Shown: one piece after another, positions 1 through 12,219 of the stretch
Numbering within the stretch: the first letter of the stretch is position 1
Layout of the letters: every line of letters starts with the position of its first letter
Translations under genes and position numbers: made by a program
Notes under the pieces: model-generated
Seen by the model: the letters and a program-made list of their open reading frames with translations, nothing else
Databases searched by the model: none
Told to the model about the DNA's origin: nothing
Assembly (NCBI GenBank): GCA_963573385.1
Contig: CAUYLG010076811.1
Coordinates: forward strand, 51,775 to 115,774
Origin: Cacajao melanocephalus
Lineage: Eukaryota; Chordata; Mammalia; Primates; Pitheciidae
Length of the DNA stretch: 64,000 bases
Reading direction: 5' to 3'

Positions 1-189
1 CAGGTTCAAGCAATTCCCCCACCTCAGCGTCCTGAGTAGGTGGGACTACAGGCGTGCACCACAACACGCAGCTAAGTTTTGGTGGTTTTAGTAGAGATGG
101 GGTTTTACCATGTTGGCCAGGCTAATCTCAAACTCCTGAACTCGTATAATCTGCCCACCTCAGCCTCCTAAAGTGCTGGGATTACAGGC
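1..189 (-). repeat. Alu, minus strand, cut by window start
   Basis: The Alu middle and right portion reads ttagtagagatgg through gctgggattacagg. Its 5' end (minus strand) is replaced by the poly-T of the next Alu. Confidence 0.9.
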
Positions 190-190
190 C

Positions 191-487
<297 letters not shown>

Positions 488-631
488 CTCTAACTACTTA
501 ATATTTTTTACACAAACTAGCACAATACTGTTTATGGTCATGTATCCAACTTTTTTTTTTATAACATTATGCTGTGAGCATTGTTTATATTCATTGAAAG
601 CATCCTTTTTAATGGGTATATAATTTTTAAA

Positions 632-908
632 TTTTTTTTTAGAGACAGTCTTGCTCTGTCACCTAGACCGAAGTGCATTGGTGTGATCACAGCCCACTGC
701 AGCCCTAACCTCCTGGAGATCCTCCCACCTTAGTCTCCCATGTAGCTGGAACCATAGGCGCATGCCACCACACCCAACTAATTATATTTTGTAGAGACAG
801 GGTTTCACCTTGTTGCCCAGGCTGGCCTTGAACGCCTGGGCTCAAGCAATCCTCCTGCCTTGGCTTCCCAAAGTGCCAAGATTACAGGCATGAGTCTCTG
901 CACCCAAG
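632..908 (-). repeat. Old Alu (J-like), minus strand
   Basis: Typical Alu blocks (gagacagtcttgctctgtca, tagagacagggtttcac, aagtgccaagattacagg) are present with many substitutions. Confidence 0.88.
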
Positions 909-1269
909 ATTTATCTTCTTTCGTCATTATTTTCCACTACTGTTCAAGTGCCTACCTCTATCTGCCTTTCTTTCTTCCTTTTAATTTGCTGCTTTGGGCT
1001 TAGAAACTAAATAACCAACTAAATGTGTTAAAATTCTTTATCACTTAAGGTAAATATCTTTAAGGAGTAACCTATGCAGCATTCTCATTGCTCGTGTTTC
1101 AGTGTGTGGGTTTTTGTGACTTCTTTAGCTCACGGTGACCTTTTTGCATCCGTCATGGTTCTTAGCTCTGTTCATAATAGGTAAGGTAGCTCCATAGTTG
1201 AGTTCTGGAAATCTAGGGTGCTATACTTTGATCACCCAGAGAATAGCATAATCCCTTTTTCTTTTGGCT

Positions 1270-1280
1270 CCCCCCCCCCC
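1270..1280. repeat. Poly-C homopolymer (11 C)
   Basis: An uninterrupted run of 11 C follows ggct and precedes gccaaaa. Homopolymers of this length are often variable in human populations and prone to sequencing error. Confidence 0.9.
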
Positions 1281-1860
1281 GCCAAAAATTTCCTGGCATA
1301 TTGCATGTTGTGAATGAGTGATAATATTTTTAATAACAACAATTTATCTTTGGTTATACTGAGTGTGCTTATGTACACGGCACCTACTGTTTCTAGAAAA
1401 CCACCTCCCTTGGTGTTTTTTTACTGACCCCCTTTTGTTTATTTACTTCTCCCAGTCCTCAAACATGCATGTATTCACACGCACATACCCTCTCCTTCCA
1501 GCCCACTTTCCTCTGTTTTCTCCTTTTATCATTAGGTTTCATTTTTGGCCATGTGCAAGTGAAGAGAATTCCTATGCTGTCATCCCTTCTCAGGCGACTT
1601 GTGGCACTCCCCAGTGGTTCCTCTTTCATAGCACGCAAATGCCGCAGGCAGAAAGAGGTTGCCATTCCTCTCCCTAAGTCCCAGAGCAGATGGGACCTAG
1701 GCGTGGCAATCCAGCTGCTTCTGCTGCAGAAGTACTTTCTACTTGTATTTTCTACCCATTTTCACCCTTGAAGACTTGCTTTATCTCCTTTCCCCATTTC
1801 ACAGAATATTTTTATATGAGAACATAAAAACCACACCCTTATGATGTTATGTTTCAACAG

Positions 1861-1969
1861 GTTTAAAAATGTTATCTTTGAAATCAGTCCAACAGAAGAA
1901 GTCGGAGACTTTGAAGTGAAGGCCAAATTCATGGGAGTTCAAATGGAGACTTTTATGTTACATTATCAG
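1861..1969 (+). CDS. IQGAP1: IQGAP1 penultimate coding exon
   Basis: This 109-base exon is bounded by AG at 1859-1860 and a GT donor at 1970-1971. Its first base completes a split codon, then 36 codons follow, starting FKNVIFEISPTEEVGDF and ending MLHYQ. I recognise this as the C-terminal tail of IQGAP1, an actin, calmodulin, Rac1/Cdc42 and beta-catenin scaffold at the cell cortex. With a family length of 1657 residues, the exon covers about residues 1585-1620, in the region after the GAP-related domain that binds E-cadherin, beta-catenin, CLIP-170 and APC in published work. The frame continues exactly (phase 0 out) into the exon at 4500. No stop or frameshift is present, so this is a functional exon and not a pseudogene. 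Confidence 0.97.
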
Positions 1970-2654
1970 GTGGGTAGGCACCAGTAGAACCAAAAGCTTT
2001 CTCTATGAGATTCTTGTCCAAGTAGGAGAAATAGGCAAAGAGGAGACTCACTTGAGGAAAGCTGTCTCCATTCAGCAGTGAGCTAGGCTCCACGCTAGAG
2101 GAAAGAAGCTGAGGGTTTCCGTGTGTCTGGTTTGGTGTGTGTGACCTGGAGAGCTTTTGCAGATGTAAATCCTTAGAAAACATTTATCTGAAGCTTCCAC
2201 TTAGTGCTGCCACTAAATAGAGCTGATACCTTGGACTTGAACAAAATGCTTAAGTACACATGCTAACATTGCAAATTGTAAGCCCACTCAGCTTGAAATC
2301 TTTTTTCTCATTTTGATTTGATATAGGTGCTTTAAGGTTAGAGACATTCTGACAAGGTGTGTGTAAATTTTATGTTTGTAAACTGAATCCTATCTTAAAT
2401 CCAAAAGAACTCAGGAGTGGCTAATTTCTGTAGCATAAAGATCCCTAATTTTTATTTAGAAATATCTGCTTTTTACCCGTAAAAAATAGCAGGGCATTGA
2501 GAGGATTCCTAGGTGGCATCCAGACTTCTTTAGCTTTGTGTGTGTGGCACCAGATCGTCTGCTCCTTTTTTCTTGCACTGCTTTACACAATCATGCTCTG
2601 CCAGCCCAGGCAGGTGCCTTCCTATGAGTGTGCATTTGGGCTTCTGCTCATGCT

Positions 2655-2755
2655 GCCGTCCCTCCTCTCCCCTCCCTTCCCCTCTCTCCCTCCCTCCTCT
2701 TGCCTCCCCCCTCCTCTCCCCTCCCCTCCCCTCCCCTTTCCCTCCCTCCCACCCC
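2655..2755. repeat. Polypyrimidine (CCCCT/CCCT) low-complexity tract
   Basis: About 100 bases are almost purely C and T on the + strand, with many runs of three to six C separated by one or two T. The complementary strand is therefore rich in G-runs. It lies in the last intron of IQGAP1, about 1.75 kb before the final exon. Confidence 0.9.
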
Positions 2756-3329
2756 TGTCTCCCAACCCCACCCCTTGCGTTCCTCCATCTTTTGTGGAGT
2801 ACTTGCGTGTGTGCCTCCCCCAGGCAAGCCGTAATAGGTGGTTTCCCCTTTGCTTCTGAAGCCCTTGCAGACATCCTCTGTTTACAGTAGGTGTTGACTT
2901 ATTTCCCTTCTCCCCCCTAAAGCCATAAACTCCTTAATGACAGGTAGTATTTCTTAGTCATCTTCGTTTCCTTTGCAGTGACCAGTAGACCATTAAAACA
3001 TGTTAGCTAAACAATGTGAAATGATTTTGTGATGCACATAGCTAACTAAAGTACTTCCACCAAAAAAAAAAAGGAATCTCTTATTCCCTCTGCTTCACCA
3101 AATTATTTTTTTAATTTAAAAAAAGTTTTATTTACCTGGTGCTGTGAGAACATATTTTTATTTTTTCATTTTTTAACCAATTTGTGTTAGGCTAACCAGA
3201 CTGCCTATGGTAGTTTATTCAATGTGGGGTGACTGCCAGGTTTGGGTATTATATTAGGCACAGGTCCCAGCAGCCCTCATGAAGCTGCTAGGATTTTTCC
3301 AGCAGATGATTGAACTTATAGGGTCCTTT

Positions 3330-3641
3330 ATTTTTTTTTTGTTGTTGTTGTTGTTTTTTTTTGAGATGGAGTCTCACCCTGTCACCCAGACTAAAGTGCA
3401 GTGGTGCAGTCTCCGCTCACTGCAACCTCTACCTCCTGAGTTCAAGCAATTCTCCTGCCTCAGCCTTCTGAGTAGCCGGGATTATAGGCATGCACCATTA
3501 CGCCTGGCTAATTTTTATATTTTTAGTAGAGACAGGGTTTCTCCATGTTGGCCAAGCTGTCTCGAACTCCTGACCTCCTCATCCGCCTGCCTCGGCCTCC
3601 CAAAGTGCTTGGATTACAGGCGTGAGCCACCGCACCCAGCC
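3330..3641 (-). repeat. Alu, minus strand, in IQGAP1 last intron
   Basis: Starts with a T-run interrupted by (GTT)n, then gagatggagtctcaccctgtc; ends ccaccgcacccagcc. Confidence 0.95.
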
Positions 3642-3739
3642 TTGTGGGGCCCTTTCAAGCCCTTTGACCCTTGCTTTCTCATCACCACTCTTCCAAATTT
3701 TAGAAGTGATACCACTCAGATTTCATAAACTTGTTTAGG

Positions 3740-3960
3740 ACCAGTGGTGAAGATAGCAGGTAAAGCAGGAGCTTTGCAGCCAGATCTGGATTTACCATGT
3801 CCGTCTCTGTCCTGTTGTGCAAGTCATTTAACATCTCTGAGCCTCAGTAGTTTATCTTTAAAGTTAGGATAATCACACCTCATAAAAATTTGTGAGGACT
3901 TTAAAAGATGCTACATAATGTGCTTACACAGTGCCCTAGCACATTATGCTAATAAAGCAC
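3740..3960 (+). repeat. MIR SINE, plus orientation
   Basis: The segment matches the MIR pattern in order: agtggtgaagat, gagctttgcagccagatctgga, gtgcaagtcatttaacatctctgagcctcag, then gtgaggactttaaaagatg and cagtgccctagcac. It is diverged, as expected of this old family. Confidence 0.85.
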
Positions 3961-4499
3961 CAAGTTCTCTCCTTTCCCCTTGCCTTCAGGATAGAAAGAG
4001 TTCTCGTGTGGAACAGAAATGAAGAATCTAGCAGATAGTATTGAGATAACATTCCTAGCCTTGTCTCATTTCCTGTGCTTAGTATATTTCATCATAGGTT
4101 TCAATGCCTTTGCCTTTTCCAGATTTATTAAAACTAGTGACCCATAACGTGGATGAAATGTGAAAATGTCAGTGTGACTTCTGAAATCAAAAGCTTAGAT
4201 GTGTGTGGCAACTGAACATGTTTCTTTTTCTTTCCCGGTATGATTAATTTTGATATGAACAACATGACTTCCTAACTCCAGATTAACCAGAAGACTCCTT
4301 TGGCCAACACACCCTGTTGCTGCAGCTCTCAGGCTGGTTGCGCAGTGGGTAGTTTCCTAGCTAGGAGCTTCTCTGTGGCCCCATTTCACATCTGGCACAC
4401 AAGGCAGCCTCAGCCCATCTGGATCCTCCCTACATCATGCCCTTTTTCCTTGTTCCACAGACTTGATTCACTGTCACAATGTTTTGTTTTTTAAAATAG

Positions 4500-4613
4500 G
4501 ACCTGCTGCAGCTACAATACGAAGGAGTTGCAGTCATGAAATTATTTGATAGAGCTAAAGTAAATGTCAACCTCCTGATCTTCCTTCTCAACAAAAAGTT
4601 CTACGGGAAGTAA
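4500..4613 (+). CDS. IQGAP1: IQGAP1 final coding exon, C-terminus and stop
   Basis: After the acceptor AG at 4498-4499 there are 37 codons, from DLLQLQYEGVAVMKLFDRAK to NKKFYGK, and a TAA stop at 4611-4613. Together with the exon at 1861 it gives the last 73 residues of IQGAP1. The region is basic near its end. The protein scaffolds actin, microtubule plus-end and MAP-kinase components; the C-terminal tail also contributes to its autoinhibited state by published work. Exon phase, reading frame and the lack of any disabling change all support a working gene. Confidence 0.97.
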   Translation, partial: DLLQLQYEGVAVMKLFDRAKVNVNLLIFLLNKKFYGK

Positions 4614-5040
4614 TTGGTCGCTTGCTGCAAGCCCAGAAGGATGAAGGAAAGAAGCACCTCACAGCTGCCTTTCTAGGTCCTTCTTTACTCATTGGAAGCA
4701 AAGACCTAGCCCACAACAACGCCTCAATCTGATGCCCTCCCGATGCCACATTTTTAACTCCTCTCCCTCTGATGGGACATTTGTTACCCTTTTTTCATAG
4801 TGAAATTCAGGCTTAGTCTGGCCTTTCTGGATTCTTCATTTTCTTCCATTACTTAAGAAAGAGTGGAAACTCCACTAAAATTTCTCTGTGTTGTTACAGT
4901 CTTAGAGGTTTCATTACTATATTGTAACCTTTGGTGTTTGCTTTAATTAGCAATAGGGATGGTAGGATTCAAATTTTTGTCATTTAGAAGTGGAAGCTAT
5001 TAGCACCAATGATATACATACATAAGACACACAACTAAAA

Positions 5041-5126
5041 TGTCATGTTCTTAACAGTTGTTAGGTTGTCATTTAAAAGTAAATGTCATGTTGTTAACAG
5101 CTGTTAGGTTGTCATTTAAAAGTAAA
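5041..5126 (+). repeat. 43-bp tandem duplication inside the IQGAP1 3' UTR
   Basis: Two adjacent copies (5041-5083 and 5084-5126) begin tgtcatgtt and end atttaaaagtaaa. They differ at about two positions (ttcttaac against ttgttaac, agttg against agctg). Confidence 0.9.
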
Positions 5127-6069
5127 GTTCCTTTCTATTTCTGTCCCATCAGGAAAGTTGAAGGATGGTGAGGATCATTGCTTCTCTCCCATTGTGCTTT
5201 TCTTTATGGACAGGAGCTAATAGAAGTGACTGTTGTATGTTCAAAGGATCCATTTTTAGAAAAAAGGAGATATTGTTTTCAAATTTCATCATCAAACTTG
5301 GGCGATTCTGTTTGTGTAACTCTCCGTCTAGTGGATGGGAGCATCCCGTTGATAAAATTCAGCTACTTAGGTAAATTCAGAATGGGCCAAGACACCTGCC
5401 TGTTTGTGTTGGTGCACAGAGATTGACTTGATTCAAAGAGACAATTCACTCCATCCCTCTGGCAGAGGAATGAGTTGGCCCTAGTGTAGAATTGTCATTG
5501 TTTTTAAAACTTTTATATCTTAAGAGTGCCTTACTGAAGTATAGATGTATTTCTTAAAATGTGGGTGATAAGAATTTTAAAGATTTATATAATGCATCAA
5601 AAGCCTTAGAATAAGAAAAGAGTTTTTTAAATTGGTTTATCTGTATATCTGAACTCTTGAAACTTATAGCTAAAACACTAGGATTTATCTGCAGGATTGC
5701 AGAGAGATAATTCTGCCTTAAATTGTCTAAAACAAAAACAAAACCAGTCAACTTTTGTTACATGTAAGATTGAAACCAATTTTTCTCCCATTTTTTTTCT
5801 CCTTTTTTCTTTTGCTGCCCACATTGTGCCTTTATTTTATGACCCCCAGTTTTCTGGGCTTATTAAAAAAAGAAAAATCAGCTCTAAACATTGAATTTAG
5901 GAAGCTTTTGTTCTTGGATAAAAAGTAATATACTTTTTAAAAAATGTTTATCCAGGAAAATATATTAAAATCATGCTGCTGAGCCTCTATTTTCTTTGAT
6001 GTTTTGGTTCGGTATTCTTTTATCATAAATTTTTAGCATTTAAAAATTTACTGATGTACATTTAAAGCC

Positions 6070-6075
6070 AATAAA
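6070..6075 (+). terminator. IQGAP1: Proximal poly(A) signal AATAAA of IQGAP1
   Basis: AATAAA lies 1457 bases after the stop and is followed at about 25 bases by a GT-rich stretch (tgtggtgtgtcc). This would give a shortened 3' UTR. Confidence 0.65.
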
Positions 6076-6423
6076 CCGTTTTAATGAATAACAAGCTATG
6101 TGGTGTGTCCCTATCATAAATGCAATGGAGAAGTCTTTTTATGAGACTCTTGACTCAGGTCCATGGTTACAGACCACAGGGAGGCGTGGAGTGCCATGGA
6201 AGGATTCACCACTATCCAGACCTTGTTTTTTGTTGTGTTTTAGAAGACAGGTTTTTTTTAAATAAACATTTCCTCAGATTAAAGGATGATGCTGTTACAA
6301 CTAGCATTGCCTCAAAAACTGGGACCAACCAAAGTGTGTCAAACACGTTTCCTTAAAAGAGGCTGTCAATCCCAAAGGCCACATCCAAGGCAGGCAATAA
6401 TGAGCAGAGTTTACAGCTCTTTC

Positions 6424-6429
6424 AATAAA
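6424..6429 (+). terminator. IQGAP1: Candidate middle poly(A) signal AATAAA of IQGAP1
   Basis: A canonical hexamer is present, but the downstream sequence is only weakly GT-rich, so use of this site is uncertain. Confidence 0.35.
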
Positions 6430-6743
6430 AAGTGTCAATTATTTGTAAGGATTATAGTCCCTCAACACAACTGCTAATGCACTTCAAGAATATTGATGAT
6501 GATGGCGATGTAGAATTATGGTTTTAATGGCATAGAAGATACCTAACAAACTCCTGGCATTGAAACCATGCAGTTCTCGATACTGTTATTTATTAGCGGT
6601 AGCATTCTGTCCCCTCTCTCTCCTCCTTTGACCTTCTCCTAGACCAGATATCATGACATTTACCGTGAATTTACTTCCTCCCAAGAATCTGGACTGCCCA
6701 TCAGATTGTTGCTGCACACAATTGCCTTTGTATCTCTGTATGA

Positions 6744-6749
6744 AATAAA
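6744..6749 (+). terminator. IQGAP1: Distal poly(A) signal AATAAA of IQGAP1
   Basis: The hexamer is followed directly by a strong T/GT-rich element (gttcgttgtttgtgttttt), the arrangement expected of a major cleavage site. I take it as the end of the full-length transcript. Confidence 0.75.
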
Positions 6750-7213
6750 AGGTCATTTGTTCGTTGTTTGTGTTTTTCTCAGTTTCGTTGTTAACAGTTG
6801 GCTCCACATCTTGACTACAGTAAGATGTAATAGTTAAAACCACAACAGCAAACAACCCCTTTCTTTTAAAGGGGAGAACATAAGTCCACTATCAAATCAC
6901 TGAGTGTCTCAAAGTGATTTTTAATGTGTGAATGTGTGACTTCAGCCTTTTTAATGGATATGCTCAAGTTATCGTCACCATAAAAAGGAGGGGGTGAGGG
7001 GAAGGAAACATTATTTGTCACTTAATTCTGATTGACTAATGGTGGAAAGTTTAAAATTGCAACAGCATTTCACCTTTTTTTGACTGACACACTAGGTGTT
7101 GAGCACACAGAGAGTGCCCCTTAGGGGGCTTCTATGTTACATGTGAGTCACCAGGAAAGACTAGGGGATGTTAAATGTGGAAAAAGTAAGTCGTAGCAGG
7201 AAAAAAAAAAGGG

Positions 7214-7501
7214 GGCTGGGTGCAGTGGCTCACGCCTGTAATCCCAGCACTTCAGGAGGCCGAGGCAGGCAGATCACCTAAAGTCAGGAGTTTGAGACTA
7301 GCCTGGCCAACAGGGCGAAACCCCATCTCTACTAAAAATATAAAAATTAGCCAGATGTGGTGAGCACCTGTAACCCCAGCTACCTGGGGGGCTGAGGTAG
7401 GAGAATCGCTTGAACTGGGAGGCAGAGGTTGCAGGGAGCCAAGATCACGCCACTGCACTCCAGCCTGGGCGACAGAGTGAGAGTCCATCTCAAAAAAAAA
7501 A
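7214..7501 (+). repeat. Alu, plus strand
   Basis: Runs from ggctgggtgcagtggctcac to an A-tail at 7492-7501. It is the first Alu downstream of the IQGAP1 transcript end. Confidence 0.95.
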
Positions 7502-7628
7502 TGAAAAGGCTTCCTTGTCAGAGGGCAGCCTTACTTAAAAATAGAAACATGTACATAAGCATCCTGTTGTATTTATAAACTGGGCAGACTATATTGCAAA
7601 CTTAGTGACAATATGAAATAAAGGAGGA

Positions 7629-8540
<912 letters not shown>

Positions 8541-8881
8541 AAATCAGAGTAGGAAAGTAAGATGGAACCTGGAATGGGTGGCAGAGTGAAGGCCATGGAT
8601 CCCAGCTGCTGCTGGTGCCGCAGCACCCACAGAGAGGGAGACGGGGCCTTCACAGCCCTGCTGCTCATTCTTTTGCCTGTGTATCCCTGAAAAGAATTTG
8701 GGAAAACATATACATCCCTTCACACATGTTCAGTTTGACAAATACATTTTTAATGTTGAAATCATATAGTACCTGCTAGCATGTGAATTTCAGTATAAAA
8801 ATTGCCACATAAAAACATCAAATGGAACCCACCTTCATTCATTTTAAAGGTGCATGAACAAAGCTCTTAATTGGAAATTTC

Positions 8882-9190
8882 TTTTTTCTTTTTCTTTTTT
8901 TTTTGAAAGGGAGTCTTGCTCTGTCGCCCCGGCTGGAGTATAGTGGCACAAAAGCGATCTTGGCTCACTGCAACCTCTGCCTCCTGGGTTCAAGCGATTG
9001 TCCTGCCTCAGCCTCCTGAGAAGCTGAGATTACAGGCACGCACCATCACGCCCGGCTAATTTTTGTATTTTTAGTACAGAAAGGGTTTCACCATGTTGGT
9101 CAGGCTGGTCTCTAACTCTTGATCTCGTGAGTCACCTGCCTCGGCCTCCCAAAGTGCTGGGATTACAGGCGTGAGCCACCACACCTGGCC
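8882..9190 (-). repeat. Alu, minus strand
   Basis: T-rich start, then gagtcttgctctgtcgcccc; ends ccaccacacctggcc. Confidence 0.95.
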
Positions 9191-9298
9191 CAGTAATGTA
9201 ATATTTTATCTTGACAATTCTAAAAGATATTTGAAATGCATTTTTTTTTGTTATTTTGTCATTGGTGTCTAATGAAATGCATTTCTTGATGAGCTAAA

Positions 9299-9340
9299 TG
9301 AAGGTCTTTTAAAATGAAGGTCTTTTAAAATGAAGGTTTA
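9299..9340. repeat. 16-bp tandem repeat, about 2.6 copies
   Basis: The unit tgaaggtcttttaaaa occurs at 9299 and 9315 with a partial third copy at 9331. Confidence 0.85.
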
Positions 9341-9823
9341 AAAACATTGTAGATAAATACTCTTGCTAGAATGAGATGGGGCCGATGACCAATTCCATTC
9401 CCATTTTTCATTTTTACAAATGTACACTCTGAGAAACACTGAGGTGTTTTGTTATAGCGATGTCACCCATTTCTTAGGACTCCTTAGTTACTTATCCAAA
9501 AACACTCAATGATTTATAATAAATTATAACATGAATAGGTCCTCCAATTTTGTTGAAAAAAAATAAAAAATAATGACCTAATTTGCATAATTTATTACGC
9601 ATGCAATCATTATTCACTTTCTCAGGACTTGGGAAGCAGGTAAGGAGATTTACCAAGACATTTAGAGTAAATCAATTATACTCATAACCTTTAACCTCAA
9701 GACAGCTTATTTAATCCAACATGTTAATATGCTTTGGGGAAACAGAAATATTTTAACCCTCCTTTGGTGCTACAATCTTTTAATTTTATTACAGGGAACT
9801 TTCAACATATAAATGGGACCAGT

Positions 9824-9867
9824 GATATAATAGCATAATGCACCCATGTGCATTATACTATTATATA
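9824..9867. repeat. Near-perfect palindrome, 20-bp arms, 4-base loop
   Basis: The left arm 9824-9843 and right arm 9848-9867 pair at 18 of 20 positions around the loop ccat (9844-9847). The sequence is A/T-rich and sits in single-copy-looking DNA. Confidence 0.9.
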
Positions 9868-10029
9868 ATCCAGCCCAACATTTATCAACACCCAGTTAAG
9901 CTTGTTTCGCTTCTACCTCTGCCCAAGCCCTCTTGGGTTATTTTGACAAAACCCAGGTATAGTATCATTTTAACCGTAAATACTTCAGTATATATCTCTA
10001 ACACGGTTTCCTGTCACAGAAGATATTTG

Positions 10030-10181
10030 CCTGTTTGGAGATATTTTTTATTGGCCTGATGAAAGAGGTGCTATAGGCATCTAAGTGAGTCGGGGTGAGG
10101 GATGCCACTTGACATCTCAGTGCAACAGGACCACCCACCACAAAGAAGAATTACCCAGCCTCAAATATGAAGAATGCTTGG
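10030..10181 (+). mobile_element. MER20-like hAT DNA transposon fragment
   Basis: The pattern ggagatatttttt, gaggtgctataggcatct, ggatgccacttgacatc, caccacaaagaagaattaccc follows the MER20 consensus as I remember it. It is cut at its 3' side by an Alu. Confidence 0.65.
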
Positions 10182-10184
10182 GTG

Positions 10185-10466
10185 ACCAGACGGGGTGGCT
10201 CACGTCTATAGGCGTAGGTGGGTGGATCACCTGAGGTCAGGAATTCAAGACTGGGGCTTGGCCAACATGGTGAAACCCCATCTCTACCAAAAATACAAAA
10301 ATTAGCCAGGCGAGGTGGCAGGCACCTGTAATCCCAGCTACTCAGGAGGCTGAGGCAGGAGAATCACTTGAACCTGGGAGGTGGAAGCTTCAGTGAGCCG
10401 AGATTGCGCCACTGCACTCCAGCCTGGGTGACAGAGCAAGACTGTCTCAAAAATAATAATAATAAT
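10185..10466 (+). repeat. Alu, plus strand, with internal deletion and (AAT)n tail
   Basis: The 5' end lacks the segment between tcacgtctata and ggcgtaggtgggtgg. The tail has become (AAT)n at about 10452-10466. Confidence 0.92.
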
Positions 10467-10676
10467 GCCTGGGATGAGACTCTGCTCTTACAGATAAGGA
10501 CTTAAAAAAAAATCCCCTGCCATCATCACACCTAAGAAATGATTTTAAAATATCAAACACAGTCATTGTTTAAATTTCCCCATTCATCTTATAATTGTGC
10601 AAACAGTTTGTATATTTGAATAAGGTGCCAGACAAGATCCACGCATTACATTCAGGTGATAGGTCTCTTAAATAAC

Positions 10677-10982
10677 TTTTTTTTTTCTGTTTTTGAGACG
10701 GAATCTCACTCACTCTGTCACCCAGCCTGGAGTGCAGTGGCTCAATCTCGGTCACTGCGACCTCAGCCTCCCAGGTTCAAGTGATTCTCCTGCCTCAGCC
10801 TCCCCAATAGCTGGGATTACAGGCGCCTGCCACCACACCCAGCTAATTTTTTGTATTTTTGGTAGAGATGGGGTTTCAGCGAGTTGGCCAGGCTGGTCTT
10901 GAACTTCTGACCTCAAATGATCTGCCGGCCTCGGCCTCCCAAAGTGATGGGATTTTACAGGTGTGAGCCACTGTGCCCGGCC
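10677..10982 (-). repeat. Alu, minus strand
   Basis: T-run, then gagacggaatctcactcact; ends ccactgtgcccggcc. Confidence 0.95.
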
Positions 10983-11278
10983 ATAAGTAATTTTTTGAAT
11001 GCTCCAATTGTCCCCTCTTTGACCAGTAAAAATTCTTTCATGGCGACTATTGAGTACTTTTGACGTGACCCTAGTAATCTTTAACAGTTTCCTTGATTTC
11101 TAGCACATGACGTTCCAGGCTCATCTTATTACATTTCTCAATCCCAGACCTGGAATCCACCATTTCTCTGGGGAGCCCTGGTTTCTGTTAGTGGGAAATG
11201 ATATTTCAAGGGTGCAGTCTGGGTGGGTGCTAGGGGTGTTCCTCACCATTAGGTTGGTCATTGCTTCTAAGCTTTTCC

Positions 11279-11580
11279 TTTTGTTGTTGTTCTTGTTGCT
11301 GTGATGGAGTCTCGATCTGTTGCCCAGGCTGGAGCACAATGGCGTGATCTTGGCTCACGGCAACTCCCGCCTCCCAGATTCAAGTGATTCTCCTGCCTCA
11401 GTCTCTGAGTAGCTGAGATTACAGGCATGCGCCACCATGCCCAGCTACTTTTGTATTTTTAGTAGAGATGGGATTTCACCATGTCAGCCAGGCTGATCTC
11501 AAACTCCTGACTTCAGGTGATCCGCCCGCCTCGGCCTCCCAAATTGCTGAGATTACAGGTATGAGCCACCACACCTGGCC
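11279..11580 (-). repeat. Alu, minus strand, with target-site duplication
   Basis: Flanked by tctaagctttt at 11266-11276 and 11581-11591. The expected T-run has become (GTT)n. Confidence 0.95.
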
Positions 11581-11844
11581 TCTAAGCTTTTTCAATGGAA
11601 AATTTTTAAAAGAGAAAAACACTTTGTGAGTTTATAACGAAACAATTTTTAATATAAAATACTTTTATCCTAATATATGCAAGCTCAGTGAAAGAAAAAA
11701 GTGCCTTGAGTAGTAGCATTTGCCAATTCTGTGGTAGCAATACTTCCCCAAAGCTGACTTCAAGATACTGACTTGATGTCACTGGTCACAGAAAGTAGAG
11801 TTGAGAAGAGGTGCTTGCAATCGGCTCCCATGAGCTAGGATCAA

Positions 11845-12218
<374 letters not shown>

Positions 12219-12219
12219 A

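Larger units (their letters stand above)
1970..4499 (+). other. IQGAP1: IQGAP1 last intron
   Basis: The intron runs from GTGGGT at 1970 to an AG at 4498-4499, with a T-rich stretch just before the acceptor. It contains a polypyrimidine block (2655-2755), one minus-strand Alu (3330-3641), a MIR (3740-3960), and unremarkable A/T-rich single-copy DNA elsewhere. The open frames at 2497-2890 lie over the C/T-rich block and reflect base composition only. Confidence 0.93.
4614..6770 (+). other. IQGAP1: IQGAP1 3' untranslated region
   Basis: The 3' UTR begins after the stop at 4613. Its most distal supported end is just past the AATAAA at 6744-6749, which is followed by a T/GT-rich downstream element near 6755-6780. 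That gives a UTR of about 2.15 kb, in line with the roughly 7.2-kb mRNA I recall for this gene. Unlike its surroundings the UTR contains no Alu. It holds a 43-bp tandem duplication (5041-5126) and is A/T-rich from about 5520 on. Short open frames inside it, such as 5178-5426, are not considered genes. The exact cleavage site is inferred. Confidence 0.85.

Noticed and set aside
1363..1771. Two frames of about 100 residues before the IQGAP1 penultimate exon
   Set aside because: They are intronic, have no similarity to the known gene and no splice pattern.
2497..2890. Overlapping frames of 114-120 residues
   Set aside because: They run over the C/T-rich block and are Pro/Leu/Ser or Gly/Arg/Glu low-complexity chance frames inside an IQGAP1 intron.
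5165..5426. Small frames in the IQGAP1 3' UTR
   Set aside because: They lie downstream of the stop in an untranslated region and show no family signal.
9824..9867. Palindrome considered as a microRNA precursor
   Set aside because: The 44-base hairpin is too short for a pre-miRNA and has a four-base loop; no basal stem extends it.
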